A model generated the notes under the pieces. That model saw only the letters and a list, made by a program, of their open reading frames with translations. It was not told where the DNA came from and ran no database searches. A program made the position numbers and the translations under genes. Source: an uncultured Alphaproteobacteria bacterium (GTDB taxonomy: Bacteria > Pseudomonadota > Alphaproteobacteria > Rhodobacterales > Rhodobacteraceae). Taken from it: a stretch of DNA of 59,017 nt. This document shows positions 38,052 through 47,755 of the stretch, piece by piece; positions within the stretch are counted from its first letter, which is position 1, and every line of letters starts with the position of its first letter. The stretch lies in the NCBI GenBank assembly GCA_913051655.1, contig CAJXHI010000018.1, positions 1 to 59,017 on the forward strand, written 5' to 3'.

Positions 38052-39620
38052 TCAAGAAGCGTCATCATCATTAATGCTCTCACCTATCGCACTTTTGAGG
38101 CGGTCTTCGAGAAGGTGACGCATAATTTTGCCGGTCGTGCTGCGCGGAAAATCTGCCTCAGCGATGAAATGGATACTTTTTGGTCGTTTGTAGCGCGCAA
38201 TTTTGCCCATGAGCAGATCCTCAACCGCTGAGACATCCAAACTGTCTTCTTTGCGCGCAATAAAGGCAATTGGAACTTCGCCCCATTCGGCGTCTTTCTG
38301 GCGAACAACCGCCGCCTCTATTACTCGGGGATCAGAGAGGATAATGCGTTCCAATTCTGCCGGGTAGATATTTTCACCTCCGGATTTGATCAGGTATTTT
38401 CGACGATCCACAAAGCTGAGCGTTCCATCTGGATTGCGGTTAAAAATGTCACCCATATGAAACCAACCGCCGCGAAAATCCTTCGCATTGGCTTCGGGAT
38501 TGTTCCAATATCCGCTAAATAAAGCAGGGCTTCGAATGGCGAGCTCACCGGGTTCACCATCGGGAACTTCGCGGTCCTGGTCGTCCACCAATTTGATTTT
38601 ACAAAGCGAGCTTTGTTTTTTGTTGAGGCTTTGAGCAATCTCCCCTACGGCAATTGTGCCGGCAGAGGCAGGCGCGAAGCCAGTTTCAGTTGCCCCAAAA
38701 GTATTTAAGTAGGGAGCATTTAAAAGCGTTGTGATCTCTGCAATTTGGTCAAGAGGGACAAGATCGGCCATAACGCCAATCCATTTTATGCCTCTAACAC
38801 GCGATCTGTTATTGCGCACAGCCTCTATCAGTGGGCTGATCATCCCTGGCATAAGCGTCAGCCGTCCAAGCTGCTCCTTGGCGATAATTTGTGCAAGCTC
38901 TTCCGGTTTAAAGCCATCTGTGACATGCACTGTTCCACCGATCATCAACGTCTTAAAAACTGTATCCGTTGACACCATGTGAAACAAAGGGGCCCAGGCC
39001 ACAAATACGTCTTCGGGTGCGGCAGGCAGGTCGTTCATCTGGATTTGCGCGCGGGCGATTTGGGCGCGATGACTGATCAAGGCCCCTTTGGGTAGGCCTG
39101 TAGTACCGCTGGTATAAAGGATGACGGCACCGTCTTCTGGTGTGATCTGATCCTCGGGGGCAACATCAGAATAAGGTGCGTATTTTTTGCTCAAAGCCTT
39201 ATCCAAAATATAGGTTTTTAAAGTCAGCTGCAGTTGCTGCGCCTTTTGAGCGTAACGCTCAGAGGTGAAAAGGATTTTGGGAGCGACCAACGAAATGCAA
39301 TGGACCAATTCCGGTTTAGCAAGCCGCCAATTCTGGCAAGCGATGATTAACCCAATCTTTGCACCGGCTACGAGAAGTTCAACGTACTCACTTGAGTTTT
39401 CGGACAAAACCGCCACACGGTCCCCGCGTTGCAAGCCTTGGTCCTGTAAAAACTGCGCAAATTGCGATGTGCGTCTATCAAATTCATAGTAGGTATATGT
39501 TTTTTCATAATCTTTCAGCGCAATCTGACTGGGCGTTTTTAGCGTCTGTTCTGAAATCAATGCACCTAGACTGAGATGCGCAGACTGCATGGTCAGTCCT
39601 AGATTGATTTTATCATACAT
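38052..39620 (-). CDS. Acyl-CoA synthetase (class I adenylate-forming enzyme)
   Basis: This 522-residue ANL-superfamily enzyme activates a carboxylic acid with ATP and joins it to CoA. Visible core motifs are the P-loop-like ILYTSGTTGLPKGALISH, the LNTFGATETG adenine-binding block, WFHMGD, the hinge region DRRKYLIKSGGENIYPAELE, and the C-terminal catalytic lysine in PRSTTGKIMRHLL. Specificity (long-chain, medium-chain or aromatic acid) is not readable by eye. The gene ends 54 bp before truB begins on the same strand. It may start at the given ATG or at a Met 10 codons later (MQSAHLSLGALI), which fits the family alignment slightly better. Confidence 0.9.
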   Translation of the reverse strand: MYDKINLGLTMQSAHLSLGALISEQTLKTPSQIALKDYEKTYTYYEFDRRTSQFAQFLQDQGLQRGDRVAVLSENSSEYVELLVAGAKIGLIIACQNWRLAKPELVHCISLVAPKILFTSERYAQKAQQLQLTLKTYILDKALSKKYAPYSDVAPEDQITPEDGAVILYTSGTTGLPKGALISHRAQIARAQIQMNDLPAAPEDVFVAWAPLFHMVSTDTVFKTLMIGGTVHVTDGFKPEELAQIIAKEQLGRLTLMPGMISPLIEAVRNNRSRVRGIKWIGVMADLVPLDQIAEITTLLNAPYLNTFGATETGFAPASAGTIAVGEIAQSLNKKQSSLCKIKLVDDQDREVPDGEPGELAIRSPALFSGYWNNPEANAKDFRGGWFHMGDIFNRNPDGTLSFVDRRKYLIKSGGENIYPAELERIILSDPRVIEAAVVRQKDAEWGEVPIAFIARKEDSLDVSAVEDLLMGKIARYKRPKSIHFIAEADFPRSTTGKIMRHLLEDRLKSAIGESINDDDAS

Positions 39621-40120
39621 TAAGGTTTCTCCAAGGGAATATTTTGGAATTACACCTTTAGCCTAGGCCGTAGATTTTTATGTTTCAATCAAATAGCTGC
39701 ATCCCTCCTTACGGCTCAAAATCTTCCTATTGGGAAAAGCAATGGATATGATCTGCAAAATGACCTCAAGCGAAATAATCTAAGTATTGAAATTGTAGAT
39801 TAATAATACTTTCACAACTTATGTCATGTTAAATAGGCTTAATTATAGCTTAAAAACACGATCCGTTATTTGTGAGGTTGCTTCGGTAAGGGCGCCGGCG
39901 TTCGTTTTATGCCTCACTGCTTCCGGAGTCAGAGCGTAGGTGTAATAAAATTAATATTCATTTTCAGGCGCATTAAAAACTAAATGCATTGGCTGGAGCC
40001 CTGTAACGGTAACTCCATACAATTGTTTGGATACACGTCAAATCGATGCAATTCCACCATACTTCTTGTCATTTCAGCGAACCCATCTTAGGAACAGAAG
40101 GAGGTAGAAGGAGTTTGTAA
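39621..40120. other. Divergent intergenic region between the acyl-CoA synthetase gene and ybaB
   Basis: 500 bp, AT-rich, with no supportable gene. In many Rhodobacterales dnaX precedes ybaB-recR; it is absent here. A strong AGGAGGTAGAAGGAG ribosome-binding stretch lies just before the ybaB start. A patch near 39911-39936 resembles part of the SRP RNA core only superficially (see rejected items). Confidence 0.45.
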
Positions 40121-40465
40121 ATGTTTAAAGGCTTGGGTAATCTTGGTGATATGGGCAAAATGATGAAAGCGGCCCAAGAAATGCAGGGCAAGGTGGCCCA
40201 AATGCAAGACGATTTAAGTTCCATTACAGTGACCGGTGAAGCGGGCGCTGGTTTGGTCAAAGCGACAGCGACTGCCAAGGGTGAATTAACGGCGCTTGAT
40301 ATCGATCCTTCCATTTTTACGGGCGATGACAAAGAAGTAGTTGAAGATTTACTCTTAGCGGCTATCAAGGATGCGCAGCAAAAAGCCAGCGAGCGCTCTC
40401 AAGAAGAAGCTGCAAAATTGACTGAGGGTTTGGGATTACCTGCGGGAATGAAGTTGCCGTTTTAG
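40121..40465 (+). CDS. YbaB/EbfC family nucleoid-associated protein
   Basis: YbaB/EbfC proteins are small dimers that bind DNA and are usually encoded next to recR. The 114-residue product has MFKGLGNLGDMGKMMKAAQE, a helical MQGKVAQMQDDL stretch, the central strand VTGEAGAGLVKATATAKGEL and the C-terminal LLLAAIKDAQQKA and GLGLPAGMKLPF, all standard for the family. It is 30 bp upstream of recR in the same direction. Start and length are normal, and the ribosome site is strong. Confidence 0.95.
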   Translation: MFKGLGNLGDMGKMMKAAQEMQGKVAQMQDDLSSITVTGEAGAGLVKATATAKGELTALDIDPSIFTGDDKEVVEDLLLAAIKDAQQKASERSQEEAAKLTEGLGLPAGMKLPF

Positions 40466-40495
40466 TCAGAGTTACGACGCGCGCGGCGGAACAAA

Positions 40496-41089
40496 ATGAG
40501 CAGTACAAAAGACATAGATGATCTTATCGAGCTTATGGCAAAGCTCCCTGGGCTTGGACCTCGTTCTGCGCGCAGAGCAGTTTTACATCTTATTCGCAAA
40601 CGTGCACTTTATCTTATCCCGCTAGCAGATACTTTGCAGCAGGTGGCGCAGACGGCGCGCGAATGCTTAAATTGCGGGAATGTTGGAACAGCCGACGTCT
40701 GCGATATTTGCCAAAGTGAGAAGCGTGAAACCGGAGAAATGTGCGTGGTAGAAGATGTTGCCGATCTTTGGGCCATGGAGCGCACGTTGGTTTTTAAAGG
40801 ACGTTACCACGTACTTGGCGGCACGCTCTCAGCACTCGATGCCATCGGCCCAGAGGAGTTGCGCATTCCTAAGCTGATCGACCGGATCAAAAACGAAAAT
40901 ATAAGCGAAGTTATCCTTGCGCTCAGTGCGACCATCGCCAGCCAGACGACCGCGCACTATATTGCAGATCAGCTATCTGGCCGAGTCAAGATCACCTCGC
41001 TTGCGCAAGGTGTGCCCATTGGCGGCGAGCTTGATTATCTGGATGACGGAACTATCTCGGCCGCTTTGAAAGCGCGTAATTCTTTTTAG
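40496..41089 (+). CDS. recR: Recombination mediator protein RecR
   Basis: RecR works with RecO (and RecF) to load RecA on gapped DNA. The 197-residue product contains the helix-hairpin-helix region [17 protein letters not shown], the four-cysteine zinc finger ([16 protein letters not shown]), and a TOPRIM domain with [14 protein letters not shown] and the later [20 protein letters not shown]. Length is normal. It forms the usual ybaB-recR pair and converges on trcR, with 12 bp between stop codons. Confidence 0.96.
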   Translation: MSSTKDIDDLIELMAKLPGLGPRSARRAVLHLIRKRALYLIPLADTLQQVAQTARECLNCGNVGTADVCDICQSEKRETGEMCVVEDVADLWAMERTLVFKGRYHVLGGTLSALDAIGPEELRIPKLIDRIKNENISEVILALSATIASQTTAHYIADQLSGRVKITSLAQGVPIGGELDYLDDGTISAALKARNSF

Positions 41090-41101
41090 TGTTCCCCACT
41101 T

Positions 41102-41857
41102 TTATTTTTCAGTTAGATCTGGTTGAACATCACCTTCTGGAAGGTTGAAAAAACTGTCCGCATCTATGAATTCATTTTCCTCAGATCTCTCTTCTTCATT
41201 TTCATCACGCAGCGTGAAGGCTTCCAGCCCTTCGATGGCAGACGGGATTTTCGGCTGTGTCGGCATGTCCAAAGACTGTTCTGTACCAACTAATTTGCGC
41301 CGTTCGTCGTCGCTCATTACGCCGCCTTCTGCGGCTCTCTTATCTGCCGCTTTTTGAACCATTTGATCCAATTCGCTTTGCTTGCAAAGGCCAAGGGCAA
41401 CAGGGTCGATGGGCTGAATATTCGAGATGTTCCAATGCGTGCGGTCGCGGATTGCTTGGATAGTTGGCTTTGTTGTGCCAACCAATTTACTAATTTGTCC
41501 GTCGGATAGTTCTGGATGAAACTTCACAAGCCAATAAATAGCTGCTGGTCTGTCCTGTCTTTTTGAAAGAGGTGTGTACCGTGGCCCGCGTCGTTTTTCT
41601 TCACCCAAAGCCGCGGCATTGAATTTCAGTTTCAGCTTATGAAGTGGATTTGCTTCAGCCGCTTTGATTTCTTCAGCCTCTAGCTGATTGTTTGCGATTG
41701 GATCAAATCCTTTGACGCCCGTGGCGACATCCCCGTCGGCAATTCCTTGAACTTCAAGCTCATGCATGCCGACAAAATCAGCGATTTGCTTAAATGTCAT
41801 CGTCGTGTTGTCTACCAGCCAAACAGCTGTCGCACGGGCCATAATTGGTTTCGCCAT
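41102..41857 (-). CDS. trcR: DUF1013 cell cycle transcriptional regulator TrcR
   Basis: DUF1013 proteins are alphaproteobacterial regulators; the Caulobacter member TrcR is tied to cell-cycle transcription. From ATG 41857 (AGGAG site 8 nt upstream) the product has 251 residues. It contains a helix-turn-helix-like first part (MARATAVWLVDNTTMTFKQI, ADFVGMHELEVQGIADGD), a second DNA-binding-like segment (LSDGQISKLVGTTKPTIQAI, RDRTHWN), and an acidic C-terminal tail rich in Glu and Asp. A longer frame from 41887 adds 10 residues without its own ribosome site. Confidence 0.92.
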   Translation of the reverse strand: MAKPIMARATAVWLVDNTTMTFKQIADFVGMHELEVQGIADGDVATGVKGFDPIANNQLEAEEIKAAEANPLHKLKLKFNAAALGEEKRRGPRYTPLSKRQDRPAAIYWLVKFHPELSDGQISKLVGTTKPTIQAIRDRTHWNISNIQPIDPVALGLCKQSELDQMVQKAADKRAAEGGVMSDDERRKLVGTEQSLDMPTQPKIPSAIEGLEAFTLRDENEEERSEENEFIDADSFFNLPEGDVQPDLTEK

Positions 41858-42434
41858 TAAAATCTCTCCTTGCCATACTCTCCCCATCGCCTGCCATGCA
41901 GGTTGCCTGTTGTAGGCAGTTGGCTAGTTTTGGGAAACATCAGCCGTATATTCTGATTTAATTCAAAAGGGAAGACCCAATGCACACGCGGTGCTTATTT
42001 TTGCGCTTTGTTGTTGTTATATCTTTATTTAAAATCACAGCCGAGAGTTTTAAACTCAAATTTTATCGCCGAGCTGGTCCTCAATTTGGAGTGAAACACA
42101 AGTTGAGAAGCGAGGATCTGAGCATTATTTACACATCCTTCAGAGTATCAACGGATTTTGCAAGAGCTTTGACGTCAGAATGAAGCGTCTTCGCAAAGCT
42201 ATTGCCACAGTCGGCACGATCTGCCCAGCAGTCTCCACACGTCAGTAGTCTAAAAACATAAAGGGGAACCAGTGGGTTGGCGGCATCAATAAAAAAGTTC
42301 TGAAGCTATAAAAATTTTACTGAGTCGGCAGATTTCGAACATTCACGCAGCGCCAATGGTACAATTGTACGCGTCGAGTGTCGTGAAACCGTTGTTTTAC
42401 GCAATATTCCCTAAGGCGTACCACCTTGGTGTCG
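41858..42434. other. Gap between trcR and the TauE-type permease gene
   Basis: 577 bp with no supported gene. A 67-codon frame at 41980-42183 starts with a hydrophobic stretch but lacks a ribosome site and further support. No RNA gene seen. Confidence 0.4.
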
Positions 42435-43238
42435 TCACATCAACCAAGCTCGGCGGATCAAGTTTGCCCCAACAAGTATTAGAACGACCAAAGTCACCTT
42501 GCGAAAAATTTTTTGATCAAAGGTATTTCTGATCCTTGAGCCTAACCAAAACCCGCATATGCAGGGCAGAATTAAAAAACTGGAGAGTGGCGCGGTGGAC
42601 AAATTGAAAATGCCAGAGGTAATATGCCCAAAAAACATTAAGGTCGCACCGGTCCCGTAAATAAGCGCCTGTATTTTCATCAGTTCATTTTTAGGTGTAT
42701 TTATTGCCGTGAGATAGGCAACTGTCGGCGGGCCAAATGCTCCACACAGTCCTCCGGCGACTCCGGCAATGCTACCGAAAAAGAATTGTGTGCGGTGGCT
42801 CTCGGGCGAGAGAGAAAATCTGTAATCTGACATTTGGAAAACGGAAAAAGACACGATGAAGATGCCCAGAATACCCAATAACAATTGTTGGGGAAGGCGC
42901 GGCGTCAGCGCGGCACTCGAGAAAATCAAAATGACCATGACGACAATGAAAATCTTATGTTTGGACATTACCGCTATGGCGTTGTTCAACCCCTGTTCGC
43001 GGGCTTGTTGTAAGTTTGTCAGCAATGTTGGCAGAATCAGTGCCGCAACTGCAGTGTAGATCGGCATGAAAATAGCTAAGCCAGACAGTAGAATCATCGG
43101 CATTCCAAATCCCACCACCCCTTTCACAAGGCCGGCTGCAAGACCTGCGAAGGTGGCAAAGATAAGTACACTCGGGTCAGTATCTAATATATATCTCTCC
43201 ATTAATTGCGTAATATCATGGGCGACCCCTGGCCGCAT
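42435..43238 (-). CDS. TauE/SafE-family anion exporter (sulfite exporter type)
   Basis: This polytopic membrane protein has 7-8 hydrophobic helices. The duplicated TauE pattern is visible in the first helices (FAGLAAGLVKGVVGFGMPMI) and in the second half (FFGSIAGVAGGLCGAFGPPT). Family members export sulfite, sulfoacetate or other small anions. The start is uncertain: the frame is open to 43385, but MRPGVAHDITQLMERYIL (43238, used here, 267 residues) or MERYIL (43202) fit the family; neither has a strong ribosome site. It is divergent from mcd and partly overlaps its leader. Confidence 0.85.
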   Translation of the reverse strand: MRPGVAHDITQLMERYILDTDPSVLIFATFAGLAAGLVKGVVGFGMPMILLSGLAIFMPIYTAVAALILPTLLTNLQQAREQGLNNAIAVMSKHKIFIVVMVILIFSSAALTPRLPQQLLLGILGIFIVSFSVFQMSDYRFSLSPESHRTQFFFGSIAGVAGGLCGAFGPPTVAYLTAINTPKNELMKIQALIYGTGATLMFFGHITSGIFNLSTAPLSSFLILPCICGFWLGSRIRNTFDQKIFRKVTLVVLILVGANLIRRAWLM

Positions 43239-43349
43239 CAGTAATTCGTCACGAAATATAAGAACAAAATTGACGCAGTGGCCGTATTTTTGTTGCGCTG
43301 CACCTGCAACGTGACTAGAACGCTGAAAATCACGCTCAAGGAAGATATT

Positions 43350-45035
43350 ATGGCACATGACGGACAGGATCGGTATTTGACACAAAACGCGCTTTTGGAA
43401 AATCTGCTTTTGAAAACAGCACGTAGTGTGGAACTTGTGGGTGGAGTGCTCGAGCGTGCAGTTGAAACGGTGCGCTCAAAGGTGTCTCAAGACGGACGCG
43501 TTAGTGCTGCATTGATAGACGAAAATCAAACTTCCGCACACGGGTTGGCTTGGCTTGCAACTTATGCCGAATCTTTAAAACAGATGCAGCATTGGGCAGA
43601 GACGTTGCAGTCTGAGGAACGCTTTGATGAAACAGAGCAGCTTATTTTGCAAATATCATTCGGTGAATACTTAAGCCAAATACTGGGTGGTATTCCCATG
43701 AGCCAATCTGAGATTGTGCGCTTGAGCGACCTTGGGCTTACATCGGAAGACATGGCTGCCTTGGCTGATGATTCAGTAATGGGGCTGGTAAGCAATGGCA
43801 ATGCGCAAGCCGCGCGTTTGCGCCTTGTGGAGTTGATGCGGGAAAATAGTGCAAACGTAATAGTGGGAGCATCAGGCCTAGATGAAGAGCTGGAAATGAT
43901 CCGCGAACAATTTCGCCGTTACAGTTTGGACCGCATCGATCCTGTTGCGCATGAGTGGCATTTGAACGATGATCTAATCCCGATGGAAATTATCGAAGAG
44001 CTCGCCGAGCTTGGTGTTTTTGGATTGACGATCCCTGAAGAATACGACGGTTTGGGCATGAGCAAAGCGTCTATGGCGGTAGTCTCTGAAGAATTATCGC
44101 GTGGCTATATTGGCGTTGGATCTCTTGGAACACGGTCGGAAATCGCGGCAGAGCTAATTTTATGTGGCGGAACAGATGAACAGAAAGCGTACTGGTTGCC
44201 CAAGATTGCAAGCGCTGAAATTCTCCCAACGGCTGTATTTACAGAACCAAACACGGGCTCTGATTTAGGTGCATTGCGCACTCGGGCTGTTAAAGAAGGG
44301 GATGATTACAGCGTCACCGGCAATAAAACATGGATTACCCATGCCGCGCGTACTCATGTTATGACACTCTTGGCACGTACCGACAAGGACAGTATAGACC
44401 ACCGCGGCCTCTCTATGTTCCTAGCGGAAAAAACGCCTGGTACCGATGAAAATCCCTTCCCATCAGAAGGTATGAGCGGTGGCGAAATCGAAGTGCTTGG
44501 CTACCGCGGCATGAAAGAATACGAACTTGGCTTCGATAATTTCCACGTAAAGGGCAAAAACCTTTTGGGAGGAGAAGAGGGCAAAGGCTTTAAGCAGCTG
44601 ATGCAAACCTTTGAAAGCGCGCGCATCCAGACTGCAGCGCGCGCAGTTGGTGTGGCACAGGCAGCCCTTGATGTGTCAATGCAATATGCGCAAGACCGCA
44701 AACAATTCGGTAAATCATTGATCGAATTCCCTCGCGTGGCCAGCAAATTAGCTATGATGGCGGTAGAAATCATGATTGCCCGTCAGCTGACTTACTTCAG
44801 CGCCTATAATAAGGACAATGACCGTCGTTGCGACCTCGAAGCGGGCATGGCAAAGTTGCTTGGTGCGAGAGTTGCCTGGGCCGCTGCGGATAATGGATTG
44901 CAAATCCACGGTGGAAATGGCTTTGCCTTGGAATACAAGATCAGTCGCATTTTGTGCGATGCTCGCATCCTGAACATCTTTGAGGGGGCGGCCGAGATCC
45001 AGGCACAGGTTATTGCGCGCCGCTTGCTTCAGTAA
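43350..45035 (+). CDS. mcd: (2S)-methylsuccinyl-CoA dehydrogenase (ethylmalonyl-CoA pathway)
   Basis: This FAD-dependent acyl-CoA dehydrogenase has an N-terminal extension of about 170 residues before the core domain, which is characteristic of methylsuccinyl-CoA dehydrogenase (Mcd) of the ethylmalonyl-CoA pathway for acetyl-CoA assimilation. The 561-residue product (ATG 43350, AAGGA site) shows the core motifs LPTAVFTEPNTGSDLG, GNKTWITHAARTHVMTLLAR, YAQDRKQFGKSLIEFPRV and the catalytic Glu545 in NIFEGAAEIQAQV. Other pathway genes are not in the window. It could be another acyl-CoA dehydrogenase of the same architecture, but the extension favours Mcd. Confidence 0.88.
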   Translation: MAHDGQDRYLTQNALLENLLLKTARSVELVGGVLERAVETVRSKVSQDGRVSAALIDENQTSAHGLAWLATYAESLKQMQHWAETLQSEERFDETEQLILQISFGEYLSQILGGIPMSQSEIVRLSDLGLTSEDMAALADDSVMGLVSNGNAQAARLRLVELMRENSANVIVGASGLDEELEMIREQFRRYSLDRIDPVAHEWHLNDDLIPMEIIEELAELGVFGLTIPEEYDGLGMSKASMAVVSEELSRGYIGVGSLGTRSEIAAELILCGGTDEQKAYWLPKIASAEILPTAVFTEPNTGSDLGALRTRAVKEGDDYSVTGNKTWITHAARTHVMTLLARTDKDSIDHRGLSMFLAEKTPGTDENPFPSEGMSGGEIEVLGYRGMKEYELGFDNFHVKGKNLLGGEEGKGFKQLMQTFESARIQTAARAVGVAQAALDVSMQYAQDRKQFGKSLIEFPRVASKLAMMAVEIMIARQLTYFSAYNKDNDRRCDLEAGMAKLLGARVAWAAADNGLQIHGGNGFALEYKISRILCDARILNIFEGAAEIQAQVIARRLLQ

Positions 45036-45535
45036 TTATTGCTCAATCGTGAGGGGGGCGGTACGTCGATCGCCTCACGCCATGGTTTGATATCCAAGAC
45101 GGGCGTTGCATCAAACGCATCCGTCGTATCGATACAAAGCTTGCCTGTTTCAAAATCCATATGTGTGATTGTTACGGCCTGAATTGAAATTGGATTTGGC
45201 CTTATTGGACTTCTAAGAGAAAACGCGCCTTTCGCCTCATTAGCGTGGCGCGGTGATTGGACGATGATGTCCCGACGTGATCTGTCAAACCACAAAACCA
45301 ACCAGATTTTCATCCCCACTTTTAACCCACTGAGTCCAGCGCGGTATGGCGCATCTATGCTGACTGACGCAGACGCACGATCAGAGGCACGAGCCTCTGT
45401 GAGATTCTTTGGACAGTCGCCTCTGGACCATTGCGAACTAACTTTGCCTATGAAAGCAAGCTGTGCATCTCTGATAACGCTTGGATCAAAATCAAGGGTC
45501 ACTTCTTTTTCCCGCAGGTTGTTTTTTTCTGTCAA
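45029..45535 (-). CDS. trmO: tRNA (t6A37) N6-methyltransferase, TrmO/TsaA family
   Basis: TrmO (UPF0066) methylates t6A at position 37 of certain tRNAs. The 168-residue product has the beta-barrel family features: AFIGKVSSQWSRGDCPKNLT, the LKVGMKIWLVLWFDRSRRD strand, and the hallmark SLRSPIRPNPISIQAVTI loop that binds S-adenosylmethionine, ending with a DTTDAFDATPVLDIKPW segment. Its 3' end overlaps that of mcd by 7 bp in convergent orientation. Length is short but within the range of alphaproteobacterial members. Confidence 0.88.
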   Translation of the reverse strand: MTEKNNLREKEVTLDFDPSVIRDAQLAFIGKVSSQWSRGDCPKNLTEARASDRASASVSIDAPYRAGLSGLKVGMKIWLVLWFDRSRRDIIVQSPRHANEAKGAFSLRSPIRPNPISIQAVTITHMDFETGKLCIDTTDAFDATPVLDIKPWREAIDVPPPSRLSNNY

Positions 45536-46124
45536 ATGCGCTGTCTCGCTTATTTCATGTGAGTGACTTGAATTTTGCCTACAGTGTCAACACTTCGTCT
45601 GTCAAAGCAGAAGCGTATGCGTAGCATCATTTCTAAAGTCTTAGCTATATTTTTCTCGATGTTTTGTGCGTCAAATGAGTCAAACCAAATAGTTGAAAAC
45701 TATTTCAGGTCTGAAATGGCGCGGTGCGTAGTAAATATTAATAATACTAAATTAAGCCGGCCAGTAAAAATTCAAATCCATGGCTAGTGGGTTCACTGGA
45801 ATGTGGCCCTTAATTCGTTTTTGCCTTATTTAAGGAGAATAATTCTATTTTTGAAATCGACTTCGTTGCATCTATGATAAAAGGTTGCAGTTGGGCTCTT
45901 GAAGCAAAGAGCAGAATTTTTTGCTCCAAACTTTGCCAAAGATGCGAAATTCTGTGTTGCATCAAAATGGCCCCAGTCTCAAAGATAGAAATTTTTCCTT
46001 CGTGCATTTGATTCTATCTTTTCTCAAGTGATATACAGATTTCCTATTTTGCAAATATTTTGAAACCAATGTTTCGGTCTGCTGCGTATAAAAGGAGTCA
46101 ATTAAGTAAATTTGGAAATCTGAA
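45536..46124. other. Gap between trmO and the DUF3833 lipoprotein gene
   Basis: 589 bp, AT-rich. A 70-codon frame (45575-45787) with an internal hydrophobic stretch is open on the plus strand, but it has no ribosome site and no recognisable family. I call nothing here; the promoter of the following lipoprotein gene must be near its end. Confidence 0.4.
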
Positions 46125-46652
46125 ATGAAACGTTTTTTCGCGCTTTTTTTTGTCTTGATCCTAATGGGATGCGGTTTGAAGCCATCTTTGAAGGATGAAA
46201 AAATCTCTGATCTGCAATTAAATCTTGAAGAGTTCTTTGATGGCCAAGTGGTCGCCTATGGCCAATTTCAAGATGTCTTAGGCAACGTGAGCCGTCGGTT
46301 TGTTGTGGATATCGCGGGGAGTTGGGATGGTAAGCAGCTTCGTCTAGTGGAAGATTTCACTTATTCCGATAGTACAGAAGAACAGCGTATTTGGACACTG
46401 ACAAAAATCGATGAGGACACTTGGACCGGCGATGCGGAAGGCGTGATTGGAACCGCCTCTGGCGAAGAAAGCGGTGATACCTTTTATTGGGCCTATACCA
46501 TTGATTTGCCGGTTTCTGATGGAACGATGGTTGTTAGCTTTAAGGACTACATGTGGCTTCAAACCGAGGATCGCCTTTTCAATAAGGCCTATATGTCAAA
46601 ATGGGGATTCCCTTTGGGCGAGGTATCAATCATGTTTGAAAAACAGTCCTGA
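46125..46652 (+). CDS. DUF3833 family lipoprotein
   Basis: The 175-residue product has a lipoprotein signal peptide (MKRFFALFFVLILMGCG; lipidated Cys16) and a DUF3833 body: LNLEEFFDGQVVAYGQFQDV, then the RRFVVDIAGSWDGKQLRLVE strand, WTGDAEGVIGTASGEESG and FKDYMWLQTEDRLFNKAYM. The family is a lipocalin-like beta-barrel of unknown ligand, exported and anchored in the outer or inner membrane. It converges on the oxidoreductase gene with 6 bp between stops. Confidence 0.88.
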   Translation: MKRFFALFFVLILMGCGLKPSLKDEKISDLQLNLEEFFDGQVVAYGQFQDVLGNVSRRFVVDIAGSWDGKQLRLVEDFTYSDSTEEQRIWTLTKIDEDTWTGDAEGVIGTASGEESGDTFYWAYTIDLPVSDGTMVVSFKDYMWLQTEDRLFNKAYMSKWGFPLGEVSIMFEKQS

Positions 46653-46658
46653 TGCGCC

Positions 46659-47687
46659 TTAGGTCAGACAGTTTTCTGGTCGAAAATCCTCAGGGATGTT
46701 GTCAGTGCCATCTAGGATAAGATCAGACATAACCTCTGCGATCTTAGGAGCCATCCCTAGGCCAATTTTAAAGCCACCATTTGCAATGTAGGCATTGGGA
46801 TGAAGGGGGTGTGTGCCAAGCACAGGCGCACGGGATTTACTCCTGGGACGCACACCCGCCCATTTCTGGATAACCGTGGCAGTTTTGAGGTCTCTTAAAA
46901 CCTCTTGTGCAACGGTGATTAATTTATGCAATTTTTCATCTGTTGATGTTCCGTCATCATAATTACGCTCAGAAGTTGAGCCAACCGCAAGTGTGCCATC
47001 TGCATGGGGAATGAAGTGCATTGTCTGAGCGAACACTTGCGCACAATCCCTGCGGTCCAGATCAAAAAGGGCGGCTTGCCCCTTGACGCCAATTCCGAAA
47101 GGACGCTGGAGCGTTTTTGAAATGTGAAACAAATCCTCTGCACCAGTGGTCCAAACGGATTTGCCTTGATCTAAACCGTGTCCTGCAAAAGACACACCTT
47201 TCAAACGCAAAGCCTCTGCGAGAGCGTCGCAAGCAAGTCGTGGATTGAGTCGCGCGCTGAGCGTATCCTTGATCCAAAATCCGGTTGTTGATGCGGGTGC
47301 AAAATCGGGAGCCTTGTCAATAACGCACCATTCCGCCTTATTCTGCCAAAGCATTTTAGCGTTATCTGCCCGTCGACGGGCTAAGGCAAGCTGGTTTTCG
47401 TCTGTGATAGGCTGAATCCGTCCGAGCCGCCCGTAGCCTGAGGGCATCCCGGACACCTCTTCGACCTGTGCCCAAAATGGCTCAGCAGCAATCAGACTTT
47501 GGAATTGGAATTCTTTTTTGTTGTTCCAGTTTTCTGGCACATGCGGTGCCAGGGCCCCGACAATTCCGCCGCTGGAACCGGCTCCAATGCCGTTAGGATC
47601 AATCACCTGAACACGCGCACCGCGCAGCGCGCATTGCCATGCAATCGACAATCCTAAAATGCCGGCTCCTCTGATTGTCACATCCAT
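46659..47687 (-). CDS. FAD-dependent oxidoreductase, DadA/MnmC2-like
   Basis: The 342-residue product is a glycine/D-amino acid oxidase family flavoprotein. It has the dinucleotide motif GAGILGLSIAWQCALRGARV, the GSSGGIVGALAPHVPENW segment shared with the MnmC oxidase domain, and the late WAGVRPRSKSRAPVLG with ANGGFKIGLGMAP. It is divergent from mnmD, 68 bp away. In enteric bacteria the MnmC protein fuses the MnmD-type methyltransferase with this kind of oxidase, which removes the carboxymethyl group of cmnm5U34 in tRNA. A stand-alone MnmC2 is therefore the best guess, but D-amino acid oxidase is possible. Confidence 0.85.
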   Translation of the reverse strand: MDVTIRGAGILGLSIAWQCALRGARVQVIDPNGIGAGSSGGIVGALAPHVPENWNNKKEFQFQSLIAAEPFWAQVEEVSGMPSGYGRLGRIQPITDENQLALARRRADNAKMLWQNKAEWCVIDKAPDFAPASTTGFWIKDTLSARLNPRLACDALAEALRLKGVSFAGHGLDQGKSVWTTGAEDLFHISKTLQRPFGIGVKGQAALFDLDRRDCAQVFAQTMHFIPHADGTLAVGSTSERNYDDGTSTDEKLHKLITVAQEVLRDLKTATVIQKWAGVRPRSKSRAPVLGTHPLHPNAYIANGGFKIGLGMAPKIAEVMSDLILDGTDNIPEDFRPENCLT

Positions 47688-47755
47688 TGTTGCGCCATTC
47701 CAATTCTTTAGCTAAAGGCCATAATTGCGAATATTCCGTTCTGCAAGGTGTGCTT

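Noticed and set aside
39911-39936. Patch whose minus strand reads CTGACTCCGGAAGCAG, resembling the SRP RNA core
   Set aside because: The conserved GUCAGGUCCGGAAGGAAGCAGC core is incomplete (missing bases in the GGAAGGAAG stretch) and no long hairpin of SRP type surrounds it.
41980-42183. 67-codon frame with hydrophobic N terminus upstream of trcR
   Set aside because: No ribosome site and no recognisable similarity; the hydrophobic stretch is explained by AT-rich sequence.
45575-45787. 70-codon frame after trmO, with a possible signal-like stretch
   Set aside because: No Shine-Dalgarno and nothing recognisable; the later Met start gives an even shorter peptide.
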